NCBI GenBank assembly: GCA_028622995.1
Contig: JAJQJQ010000032.1
Span: 620,001 to 684,000, forward strand
DNA: 64,000 nt
From: Panagrolaimus kolymaensis
Taxonomy: Eukaryota > Nematoda > Chromadorea > Rhabditida > Panagrolaimidae
Reading direction: 5' to 3'
The position numbers and the translations under genes were made by a program. The notes beneath the pieces were generated by a model that searched no databases, had not been told where the DNA came from, and saw only the letters and a list, made by a program, of their open reading frames with translations. Below, piece after piece: positions 1 to 11,700 of this stretch; position 1 is the first letter of the stretch; every line of letters starts with the position of its first letter.

Positions 1-847
1 CAAGCTGTTCCCTAATCGTTAGAATTATTTATGATATGGAAAAATTTGTAAAAATGGAAACCATATCTTCTTCGTCAGCTCAAGCAACTTCTGTTTCTTG
101 ATTTTACTGTTTTTCTTTACTATGTTTATTTTTATTTGTTGATTTTATTTTAAACGGGTAAAATGATTATAAACTTTATTCATCCTTAACGCTAATCGTT
201 TTCTTTGCCATATCCATCTTCTCAACTTTCATCTGGGCCTCTACGCAAATTTATTTTTTCAGCTTTCACAAACAAAATTGAAAGAAAAAGAGAAATAAAG
301 CTATGAAATTCGGATACACGTGAATGAACATGCAGAGAATGTAAATTTAATTTGCATTGTATGAAAATACATATAACGTTGATGATTGTTGTTGATTTGG
401 AGGTGCTTTAAGCATTTAAAGCTCTTATTGGAAAAGATATTTACTGACGATATTAGGAAAGAGAATCTTTTGCAATTGTGTTGAGAAACTTGCATGATGA
501 GCTTTTTCTTTGAGACATCTTTGGGATGAATGAACTTTAACTTTTTTTATTACATAAAAATTAAACCATTATAAGCGGCGATGGTTGTCTTTGAGGTATC
601 TCAAATATTTGGGGAAGGATGTGAGAAACTAAAAAGCTGTAATGCAAGGAAATGCTGGAACGAGGATTTATCGAAGCATTTTAACCGCAGGCAGGAGGAT
701 CATATTATAAAACAATAACTATGAGTTAAACATTATAAACAAAAAAATGTGTACAAAAATTTGATTGAGGACCGAAGTTCGGCTTTATCTCTAGTTTATT
801 ATAACTTAGAACAACAAAAAAATGAACAAAAATGTAAACAACAAGGA
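1..847. other. intergenic, downstream of TRMT61A
   Basis: AT-rich sequence with no gene I can support. The only coding-like patch is a 45-codon ATG-to-stop frame on the plus strand (581-718). It is less AT-rich than its surroundings and is discussed in the findings. A short minus-strand frame near 180-260 has no usable splice signals. Confidence 0.5.
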
Positions 848-2028
848 TTAATATGGCAATAATGTTGCAGATGTTAAATAACCGGAATGAGTAGGTTGAA
901 CTGTTGGAAAAGGAACGAGTGCTTTTTTGGTGAATACTTTGATTTTCCCTTTGTTAGAATCTTCAGCAGCTCCATTCTCTTCATGCTCTTCGATTGATTC
1001 ACCTTTATCTACTTTTGATTTCTTAAATAACGATTCATCAGCAAAAGATTCAAATGTTCTTTGTTTTCTTGTTACAACCTAAAAAATATTTTTACATTAA
1101 AACTTTTTGATGGATACACATACCTTTAAAGTTTTAGGAACCAATTCAAAAGTTTCAATAAACTGAAAATCATTTCTTTCAAGTTCTTCAGCAACCCGTA
1201 ATGTTTGTTCGATACATGGTGAAAAATTAACTAATCGGCCTCCACGGTTGCGACTTATTGCATCTTTCGCATGTTTGATAGCTTTCCATGGTTCAGGAAG
1301 ATCCAAAAATACTCCATCACAAGAATTTGATACAAAGAAAGGCTCTTCACAAACATTACGACAATCAACAGTTGAATGAACACCGAGGCCATGTTCTTGG
1401 AGACATTTCTCAGCAGATTTCACTCTTTCTTCAACAATATCGTGAGTATAAACATGGCCATTATGACCAACAGCAACAGCTAGCGCGTGGGTTAGCGAAC
1501 CACTACCAGTGCCAGATTCACATATTACCGAACCAGGTTTTATATCAAGGAGATGAATTATAGTTGCAATATCATGAGCATAAAGAATTTGAGTATGACG
1601 AACTAAAGCTTTGGACCATAACGAAGGATTTGGACGAAGAGCAAAAATATGACCAGCAGTAGCAGAAACACGAGAACCATATCTAAATATAATAGTATGT
1701 TTTATTTATCAGTTGAAAAAAGAAACTCTTACCGTTTACCAATTAAAAATTCGTGTCTCAGTGCACCATTCTTCATACTAATAGTTTTTCCTCGTTGAAC
1801 AGCAATGGATTTAATATTTTTAGGATCAATATAAATAATAACAGTATCACCTTCTTCGATGTGTTCTCGATAATGAATAAATGAAGCGCCTAAAAATAAT
1901 ATTTTATTCATAATGCAATTTAAACGACAAAACTTACGTTCCAAGCGCTCTTCAGCCGATGAAGAAAGTGTTGATGACATAGCTAATAACTTTTTATTTT
2001 TATAATTGCTAAAATCTGTTGACATCAT
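848..2028 (-). CDS. TRMT61A: tRNA (adenine-58-N1)-methyltransferase catalytic subunit (TRMT61A/TRM61)
   Basis: Catalytic subunit of the nuclear TRMT6-TRMT61A complex, which methylates N1 of adenine 58 in the T-loop of tRNAs using S-adenosylmethionine. Four exons in transcription order: 2028-1938, 1889-1733, 1682-1124, 1078-848. All introns are GT-AG and the frame is kept, giving 345 residues if translation starts at the first Met; a second Met 16 codons later is equally possible. Residues 60-110 hold the family N-terminal barrel (HEFLIGKRYGSRV). The SAM-binding loop is ESGTGSG at 138-144, and the catalytic-face motif DLPEPW is at 210-215. The end (HSGYLTSATLLPY) is the usual C-terminal signature. 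Exon 4 carries a charged linker rich in Glu and Lys before it. The family partner TRMT6 is not in the window. Family assignment is very secure; only the start is open. Confidence 0.95.
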
Positions 2029-2995
2029 GATTTTCTAAACGCAAAGAAAAATGGAAGTTCATATGAAAAAAATGGATCTAAGAAGAAAAAAATGCTGCCG
2101 CTCATTTTTGAGATGCATAAAGGATCTTTAGCCAAAGCAAACCGTTCATTTGATGTTAATGATTTTTCAAGCAAACAACATTTTCTTACGTATTTTTGCT
2201 TTTAGAAATATCAATCATTTGTGCCATAAAAAAAGAAGAGATTCTCTTTTATAAGATCAGACTCGAATAACTTTTAAAAAAATAAAATTTATATGCATCA
2301 AATATGGGGAAAGGTTCATAATAACATTCCGCTTTAAAAAAAATAAATATTTCAAATCTCCAAATTACAGAAAATGCAGCAAAAGTAAGTCTTCGATTAA
2401 AAATTTCGCGAAGATGATGTACTCAAACAAATCTTTCTGAACTCTTTTAAATATAGCTTTTTCTTTAGAAGTTTATATTATTTAAGGCTTTTGTTTCTTC
2501 AAAATTTATAGCATGTAAAGCTTATGCATTAACTTCCTCAATTTCCTTCAACATTTTCAACCATCTTCTCAAATTAATAATATTTTTTTAATTAGTAATT
2601 GCTTCAACTCGGTACGAATTGCAATGAATTCTTTACAATTTCATAAAAAAACAATATTGCAATTAATTTTACGCAAGAACATTTTTGCAACAACAAAAAT
2701 AAATTAAATAAGAGGATTCATTCATTTGCGATGGATGAATTTTTTAAATTATGTAAGTTTGTTATTTTTTTATAAACAAAAGTTAAAATATCACTTGCTT
2801 TATTTAAAACCAACACAAAATAATAATACATGTACAAACTATGAAAATTCCCGACGTCATAATAATATTTAAAGAATTTATGACGCAGCTTTTTTTGGGA
2901 AAATTACTTTAGCTTTGGGAGTAAATATTAAGAGACTAGATTCGACTGTAGCATCATCAACAATGGGCACAAATGGCAATTATGTGTGACATAAA
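2029..2995. other. intergenic between VPS25 and TRMT61A
   Basis: Just under 1 kb of AT-rich sequence that must hold the VPS25 3' end and the TRMT61A promoter and 5' UTR. No ORF, RNA gene or repeat is supported here. Confidence 0.5.
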
Positions 2996-3703
2996 TTAAG
3001 CAAATTTAACACCGGCAACAGCTCCATCATGTTCAATAATAGCTGCGAGTCCTTTCTTTTGTAAAGCTTCTAAAGCTTTAATTAAAGTTCGACGATTAAT
3101 TCCATGAAAAGCTAAAAAGAATGAATGTTTGTTGTTATTGAAGCATTAAAAATGAAGATATTTTTTTTACCTTCTTGAGCTGTATCATCGCCATCGATAA
3201 GATCTTCAAGGGTTACAACGCTATTGAGAAAACCATTGGATCTTGCCCAAGAATGAATAACTTCAGCCCATTGTTCAGGGCTTTGCCAATGAATATGGCA
3301 TTGTCTTTTTTGTCGATCAACCCATTCAACACAATTTTTAGATTCCAAAAAATCAAGAACCGTTACAATTCCATTATAATCTAATCGACCTAAAACAAAA
3401 ACTTAGTTTAATTACCACAACAAAAATGTTAAAAGTAATGAATTTACGGTTAAGCGTTCGATTATTAAAAAGTTCGGATTCAGCTAATTGAGTTATATCT
3501 GCGGTATAAATATTATTGGATTGACAATAATGAAGTACAAGTTGAGCCCAAGCTTCAAGTTGCTTTTCACGAGTTGTCGCATTTGGTTGGATACTATAAA
3601 ATAAACAAGTTAAAGATTGATTGATTCATGACTAAACAAATCTTCTTAAAACTTACGTAAAAAATGGTGGAAAATCATATTCCCAAGGAAAAGTAAATGA
3701 CAT
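2996..3703 (-). CDS. VPS25: ESCRT-II subunit VPS25
   Basis: Subunit of the endosomal ESCRT-II complex, which links ESCRT-I to CHMP6/VPS20 during sorting of ubiquitinated membrane cargo into multivesicular bodies. Four exons: 3703-3657, 3593-3448, 3389-3171, 3111-2996, giving 175 residues, the usual length (about 176). The start MSFTFPWEYDFPPFFT carries the PPXF-like turn that docks onto the VPS22/VPS36 core. Two winged-helix domains follow: residues ~25-95 (EAWAQLVLHYC, LFNNRTLNRRLDYNGIV) and ~100-175 (HIHWQSPEQWAEVIHSWA, ending EHDGAVAGVKFA). Frame is continuous over all three introns. Same strand as TRMT61A but nearly 1 kb away, so a shared operon is not indicated. Confidence 0.95.
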
Positions 3704-4928
3704 ATTCTGTATAATATTGAGATCAGTAACACATCCCCTAAATGAAATAAAATTTTCACGAGATTTTTTTAGAACTTCGTAAATCTAAAAAGAGAATAGA
3801 AGTTATTACAATCAGGCTAAAATGTGTATTTGATGTTGGGTCTCGAATAAGAAGATAAAAATGTGGGAATGGATAAAAGTACTATGAGATACATAAAAAT
3901 TTAAAGCTGGACTCGAATAGATGAAATAAAATAAAGAAATTTTCGAAATTCTGGTGAAATAGTTGGGTTTTAAGATAAAAAAAGGTGAAAGATTGATGAA
4001 ATTTTAGAAATAAAAATAAATGACTTTGGACTAATACTTGTAAAGGAATGAGCGTCGATGATTAAATAAAAAATTTTGAATTTGTTGTAATCGTGGTTAT
4101 CGAAATGGAGACAAGGAAAATGATAAAACAATGTGGTTTCAGAATTTTTTCATAAAGCTAAAAGTTTATATGAACTTGCAGAAGAGATATTGGTTAGAGC
4201 TTTAGAAGAAAGATCAAAGGTAAATGACATAATCCACTATGAAAAAGCATTATTTATAGTAGAGTTTATAAATCCATTTTTGAATTATGAATTTAGTTAA
4301 AATGTTAGAATACAATAAAAGCTTCGAAGAAGACATGATTAAGATTTACAGAATATATTAGATCCTGCGAAAATGAAATTTGATGTATTTGAAGAACTAG
4401 ATTTTATATAAAAATATACAATGAAAAAAAATAAAGCAGCGATCCAGCGAGAAGTTCTCCGTAAGAGAAATACCTAGCTTAATAATGAAAAATGATTTTA
4501 AAAAATGAAAATAAAGGTCTTTTATGAATTTAACGATTTATTATTATTATTATTGGAAAAAAATGGAATATTATTTGTTGAAAAAAAAACTTCTCTCTTT
4601 TTTTCGCAACTGGCAATTTCCCCATCGTTCAAGCTTGTTTAGTTCCCAGCGAGAATCAGGGACTATCGTATGTATGCGATGCACCCATTCCTCGTTTGCT
4701 TTTCTTATGCATTTTTTTTAACCAAATGTACTTTTTTTCTTACTTTACAGCCTTTATAACTTCAAATTTTTTACCCTTTTTTACTTTCTAATGCTATAAT
4801 ATTCGATATCAACATCTTTCTCCAACATTTTAAAACCATTTCTACGTGATTTTTGTTTTGATAAATAGTTTTATCCTTATTTGACATTGATCATATCATT
4901 CTAGGGGTTATTAGGCAGATCATCCAAC
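3704..4928. other. intergenic between VPS25 and RPS6 (divergent promoters)
   Basis: Divergent intergenic region of 1.2 kb. Between about 4080 and 4420 on the plus strand there are short, frame-broken coding-like stretches (see findings), perhaps a decayed gene. Just before RPS6 there are two possible trans-splice acceptors, TTCTAG ending at 4904 and AGGCAG ending at 4918. Confidence 0.4.
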
Positions 4929-5793
4929 ATGAAGTTGAATATTGCTTATCCCGCTACGGGATGTGAAAAGACCCTTGAAGTTGAAGAAGAAAAACGCCTT
5001 CGCATCTTCTTTGAAAAACGTATGGCACAAGAAGTTGAAGCCGATGCTCTCGGAGATGAATGGAAAGGATATATCCTTCGTATTACTGGTGGTAATGATA
5101 AGCAAGGTTTCCCCATGAAACAAGGTGTTCTTACCAATGGTCGTGTTCGCCTTCTTCTCTCGAAAGGACATTCTTGCTATCGTCCACGTAGAGCAGGTGA
5201 ACGCAAACGTAAATCTGTTCGTGGATGCATCGTTGATGCTAACTTGTCTGCCCTTTCCCTTACTGTTGTCAAAAAAGGTAATCTTATCTTATGAGGTTAT
5301 TGAAGCCATATATTCCTTTCATTCTTTAGGTGAACAAGAAATTGAAGGTCTTACTGATTCTCAAGTTCCCCGTCGTCTTGGACCAAAGCGTGCCACTCGT
5401 ATTCGTCGTTTGTTCAACTTAAACAAGACTGATGATGTTCGTGACTATGTCATTCGTCGAACTTACCCCGAACATGAAAAAGATGGCAAGAAAATCAAGC
5501 AACGTGTTGTTACCCCTAAAATTCAACGTTTGGTCACTCCCCAACGTCTTCAACGTAAACGCAGGCGCATCTCAGAAAAGCTTCAACGTCGTGTAAAATG
5601 TCGCGAAGAAGCTGCCAACTATCAAAAAATTCTTACTCAATATCAAAAGGTATTACTTTGTTATTCATATAACTATTTTTGACATCATGATTTTTTTCAG
5701 GAACAAAAAGATGCTAAGGTTGCTCGTCGTCATTCATCATCCTCCGTTTCTGAAAAACACTCCGTCTCCAAGCACTCTGTTTCCAAGAAGTAA
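4929..5793 (+). CDS. RPS6: 40S ribosomal protein S6 (eS6)
   Basis: Component of the small ribosomal subunit and a classic target of S6 kinase downstream of TOR. Three exons: 4929-5277, 5330-5649, 5701-5793, giving 253 residues. The start [20 protein letters not shown] is the canonical eS6 beginning and [18 protein letters not shown] is the family core. The tail contains [20 protein letters not shown], an Arg-Arg-X-Ser cluster in the position of the S6K phosphosites, extended here by a repeated (E/S)KHSVSK motif. Codon use is rich in C-ending codons (ATC, CTT, CGT) compared with neighbours, as expected for a highly expressed gene. A short 5' leader ends ATCCAACATG, and an AG acceptor 10-25 bases upstream suggests spliced-leader addition (inference). 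Confidence 0.97.
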
Positions 5794-8700
5794 ATAATTT
5801 TGATGACTGATTTTGTTATTGTTTTTTGTCTATTCAAATAAATCTTGTTGAATAATAATTAATCATGTGTAATTCCTTGACATCAAAAATGTTTTACTGA
5901 AATAGCTTTGAACATTCAATAGCAAAAAAAAACTTTCGATACGGTATTTTTTTATTAAAAGCACTTGTGTTGAAAAGCTTTTATAAAGTTTGGTGGATCT
6001 AAATTTATAATTCATCACTGGTTTCTCCTCAAGGCAAAGATGCTTGAAATGCTTTTATGACTTTCAAAGAAGGAAGCTATGAATGAAAAGAAGTTTTTTG
6101 CCATCTGTCATCGCATGAAGTTTGCCTGCCGACTTTCATTATATTTTCTTCTTTATTTTTTTTGACTTTTATAGAAAAAAAAGCTTCTTGTTTTAAGCAA
6201 TAAACAACAACCAATGAAAGTTTTGGTTATGTTTAAAAAATATTGGCTTAAAAATATTTTACTTCAAAGTCCTCTTTTTTGTTGATTGCCTTCATTTATT
6301 AAAGTTAGCTGTTAACATTTTTTCGTTTGCTAAATCCTTTCAAAAAGCGGTAGGAAGATTATTTAATGTGGAATCAAACGTTTGATTGTTTTATAGGGAA
6401 TTTACAAACTGCATAATTTAGCGATAATGCTCAAGCTTTTAGAATAACTCTTTAAACGTTATCGTTCAGATATGGAGAAGTTTCAAATATAATTTTCTAC
6501 TACATAATTTTGTCCATTGTATCACTATTCCAAGCATCGTGATGTACTATAAAAGTGAGCATGCATAGTTTGGGTCTTCGTTACGGTTGTTCAAAATTCT
6601 TTTGTTCTATGCGTTTGGACCAATAAAGTTATCCTTACATTTGGGGTATTAAATTTTATTTATCATTTTTTAATTATGAAGAAAATGGAAGTTAATAGTC
6701 CGCTTTCATCTGATTCTTTGTAAATTCCTCACTCTTTTTGGTCGACCACTCATACTTTGATTTTTCACCCAATTGTTGTCGTTAACGTGGTGGACCTCTA
6801 ATCTTTTTTCCACTAACAAATAACACAAAAATAAAGTAAAAGAGCACTATTTGGTTGGTACTCAGCAGTGCCTTTAAAAATACTAAAAGCTCAAAAAAAG
6901 GAAATGCGAGAAGTCTCGAATAAAGAAGAAGAAGAAAGAAGGAGACGGTGACGATGGCGATGGAAGAAAGAAAGGAATGCAAAAGCTATGAAGCAAAAAA
7001 GGAGACGACGACTCTTTCATCCATGATGTTACCTCTTTTAGTAAAAAATTTTTGTTTTTATATAAAAAAGGCATTACTTCTCTCCTTTTTAAAGCTTCGT
7101 CTTTCATTTTATGCTCCTTCCTTCTTCTTCCCTTTTTTAACTGCGCAGGAAAGAAGCTTGTTGCTTTTTTGGCTCAACCACCTACTTTGCTGCGCGTGTG
7201 TTTGCTTGCATTTTTTGTGTTGACAATCGAAGAAGAAGAAGTAACCTTAGCAATATTTAAATAATAGCAACGTGTGACTCATATATTTATTTTTGCATTA
7301 TTATATTTTTTATAGATAAAAACTTTTATATTAAATATCTTAATTTTTACCCAATTTAATAAAAGCTTTAAAAAAAGCTGTTTACTCCTTTCAAATTTTT
7401 TGTGTTTGATAATCTTTTTTAGCATTATTTTTAATAAAATATAAATTTTTCTTTCTATTTTAAGATAAAGAATTGAGGCTTTTAAAGTACAAAAATATTC
7501 CCATAATTTAATTTTTTTGTGTCTTGATTTTACATACTTGTATTTTTATTTTTTCATCGATGACAAACTTTGCTATAACAAACCTTGTAATTTAAATTTT
7601 ATAATTAATTTTAAAGTAAATTGCTAACCTTAAATATTATTACTTCTTTGGTTAGTAAATGTTTTGTTTTCCATGTTGTAGTATTTAATTTAAGTATGGA
7701 GTCGAGTATCTCTGCCAAACATTCTAAAAAAGCGTTAACAATTCCATATCACTTTCTCTCAATGGTTTGTTTATTCTAAAAATCAAAGTATCTGATTTCA
7801 TATTTAAAAAAACCCAAGAAATTCAATCATTTGTTTTTTTATTCTCGTGAATTTTTGATTTTTAAACCAAAAATTATAAACTGTTCCAAAGTCTTTTTTT
7901 CTTCTTCACTTTTTTGTGGTTTTCTCGCTGCTGTTGCTGATTTCTTTTCCTGTTTATTTTCCTTTGATCGCGGTTGCGTTTTTTTTCTCCCCCGGTAGAA
8001 ATCAGTTAGACAGTCAACAACTGGATAGTAACTGAAGACATAAAAAAGCGTGCAAGAAAAAAATGAATGCGCTGCTAACTATTTATTTGATTTCATGACT
8101 GACTTTTTTTTTTAGCTGCTTCCTTTAAACATTATTTTTCTTTGGCTATAATAAAATGACGGACAAACTTTTTTTTAGGCTTATTTAGTTTTCAAAATAT
8201 TGAAAAACGAAAAATAAAGGTGTCGCGATTTTTTCCTTTGACAGAGATCGATCAGCACCTGAAAGTTTTTTTTCTTTTCTTCATTTTTTTTTTTGCTGCA
8301 TCAAACTAAAAAAATTTGTTTAGTTTGAGCATCTCCCACGCAGTTTTGATTGGATTTGGCTTCACCCGCTAATTACTATGGATTATAAGTTAAATTGATC
8401 TGAAGGAAAAAAAAAACTATTCCCTCGAGCACTTTTTTCAGAATTAAATGTCCTTCTTTCATCATAGGCGTTTGTTTCCTAAATAACAAAAACAACAATT
8501 TTTCGTGTTATTATTTTTTACAAAAACTAACTCTACCTACGTTTTGATTGTTCATTTTTTATTTGTTTGAACCTTTTTTTTATTTCTTATGTAAGTCATC
8601 GACTGGCAAAAACGCACAAAAGATTTCCAAATTTTTCCAAGGTGGAGTTGTTTTTGATTATGTTCTTTGTATTTGAATGTTTTCATTTTTTTGTTATTGT

Positions 8701-11700
8701 AAAAATAGAGTAAGAAAAATAAACCATCAAATAGAATAAAAATATTACTAAAATAACTTTTTAATAATGAAGCTTCAGTTTGATAGAATATTGTAGTTTT
8801 TAATAAGAGCTTTTTATCATAGTGTCTTATTTCGGTTAAGTTCAAGCCAAATTTTGAATGAAAAATTTGTCTTTTTTGCTTCTGCTTTCATTTTCTCTTT
8901 CTCGCCTTGATCGACGCCTTAATTAATAAATAATATTTAGACATGGTTAATGGAAAAAAACTTTTCAATTTATTTTTTATCGACATGGTGAACGGAAAGA
9001 AGGAAGCCAGTCATTCGTTTATTTAATCTTTCAATTTCAATCATGTCTTGGGTGTATCAAAAATCTCAGACGCTTTAATATTTTTTTCTTCACATTAACT
9101 TTTTCTCTCTCCTCCAACTAGTTTTTGTTTTTTCGTTTCTTCGTATTTATCCCGCAATTTTCAAGTCATTTTTTTGTCAGGTGTTTCCTCCTTCCTTTTT
9201 CCTCCCTTCGATATTTAATTTCTTGAGTCAAAGTTTGCATTTCCGCAAAAGTGTCTCAATCTTATATCTTTCATCCTCTCTTTTCCATCAAGTCCATGAG
9301 CTCTCCTTTCAATTTCCAAAGAGAAAATTGGATCCTTTCAACTTTTAAAAATCATATGTTTATTGCTTCGATTCCGTGTTTCGGTTTCTTGTCTTTTAAA
9401 AAGCTGTAATCAAAGCTTCAGTGAATTTTATTTTTATTCAAATGATTTTGTTGGGTTTTGGGGATTACATCTCTTTACTCTTGAATTTTCTGTTGATGAG
9501 TATGAAAAACATTTAAAGAATCAAAATTGAATTAAATTAATCCAAATTCATGGATTCCTCGATTTCATTGTATCCTTTTTCACATTTGGAAGGATTTCCT
9601 AAAAATTCATTATTCAAAAAATATCAATAAATGGATCATAATATATTTAAATCCATAATATCGAAGAGATTAAAACCAAATTTGGATTGTTTTGTTCGTT
9701 CACCACAAAAACAATCATCATGTGACAAGAATGATGATGCGCAAAATATTGAATTTTTCAATGTCAAATTTTAAAGTTTATTTATTTTTCTTTGATTCCT
9801 TTTTTTTGAGCCAACCAACATTTTTTGTTTGTTTTGTTTTTGATGATGATGTGAGAGAACGAACGCGCACACACGCATTTTTTTCTGAATTTTTTTACAG
9901 CACATTTTTGTTGCGTTGATTTTTTCTTCTTCTCTTGTGAGTCAAGAAAGATCATAGCCACGAGCATTGAAGAGAGATAGCGAGAAAAAAAATCGTCGAA
10001 AAAAAAAACTTAAAGTGCGACGACAAATGTTTGTTGCTTGGTTCGATTGCTTTTTAAAACTTGATGCTTGCTTCATTTCTTTTTTTCTTCTTCAAGTGAG
10101 CCATGGATTAAATAACTAACTAACTAACTAACTTTTTTTCATCCTTCGTTTGTCCGTTTTTTTTATTTGCCTCCAAGACAAAAGTTTTCCCGATTTTTTT
10201 TAACAAAGTTGATTGATTGATTTTATTTGGAGCAAACTTTTTTTCGTGATTTCATAGTTTTTTTCTTCTTGATTTTTACTTTTTTTTAAAGTAAACGTGG
10301 AAATCTATTGATAGTAAATGAATTTCTCAAGTGCCCTATTGCTTAAACAAATTAGTTGAGAATACCGCAATCTTCTTTATACATAGGAAAAGATTGCATA
10401 TCATTCTTGCATAACCTGATACTTTTATTTGATACTACACATTTTTGTTTTATTTACTCATATATTTTATTTTAATTGTAATCTTCCGTTCTTTTTTTTC
10501 TTTTATTAACAAGAAAAAACGATACTCATCTTTTCCGGAGTCTTTTCAATATTACACATTTCCCTTCTTTTTTCTTTTATCTCTTATTTTTTCACCACAA
10601 AAGGAAACTCGTTGCTTCTAAAGAAACCTTCACTTAAATAAAGTTTTTGTTGATTCAGCAAATCGTAAACCAGTTGTTATTGCTTGTTGGTTGTTCGCAA
10701 CACCACCAACCACATACATCAATAAAAAATGTTGCATGCCTTTTGTGTCTGGGTGTGTGTTTGAGTTATTAAATATAAAAGAACTTTTTACGCTCATAAG
10801 TTTTTAATAACTCTTTTCATTTAAAAAAAAGAAGGAAATAATTTTTTAAAACTTAAATTTTTTTTATTATTATGTAATCGTTTTGGTTTGCTTTGTTAAG
10901 AGTTCATTTTTTTAAAGCTTTTGTAGCCTCCTTTTTGTGAATCACTAATTTTAAATTTTTTTGTTTCTGTTGCTTACCTTCTTAAAAAACCTTCAGATTA
11001 ACGAACAAAAATAGAGAACAAGAGCGATTATTTAGAAGCTTATTTTGGAGACCTGCAAAATATTCCTTAATATAGTACTTCGTTTTTATGGTTTAATACC
11101 CGAAAAAAATATATAAAATTATGAGGTAATTTTTATTTTTCTCGTTGGATTTGTAATTTTTGAAGGGGATTCTCGGTTTTTTAGTCCGCTATTAAATTTA
11201 CATTTATCTAAAGATAAGTCTTAGTAATATTATTTTAGGTATTTTTAACCTATTTTGATTATTATCATTTTCTTCTCGTGATCATCAATATTGTTTCTTC
11301 TATTCCCTTTATCGCTTTTTTACTTTCATCTTTAATTCTTCTTTTACTGTTGTTTTAATTGCATATTTTTTGACGGAAATAAAACCATTAAAAAAATAGT
11401 GCATTGTAGAAAGCGTGAAAACGTTTTTTTGCGCTACGTTTTTTTTCTTCACCGAAGCAAAAAACTATTTATTTTTTTCTCTTTTCCATGTCGCATGGGC
11501 TTGCTTGCTTTTAAGATTGATTTTGGATTGATTGATTGAAAAAATTTATTTTCGTTGTTAAAAATGCATGCAAAAAGGAAACCATTTCTCCTTTTTCTTC
11601 TTCTTTTTTCTGTTTATGATCTATTAATTTTTTATTATTATTAAATATGTGATGTTTCAATGAAAAAAAAAAATACGAATGATTGGGTGATTTTTTTGTT

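Noticed and set aside
180..262. Short minus-strand frame at the left edge as a terminal exon
   Set aside because: Only about 24 codons, an upstream stop and no acceptor site.
1288..1563. 91-codon plus-strand frame inside TRMT61A
   Set aside because: Antisense shadow of conserved TRMT61A exon 3.
6782..7264. Overlapping frames on both strands around 7 kb
   Set aside because: Dominated by Phe, Leu, Ser and Lys from T and A tracts; no splice logic and no family resemblance.
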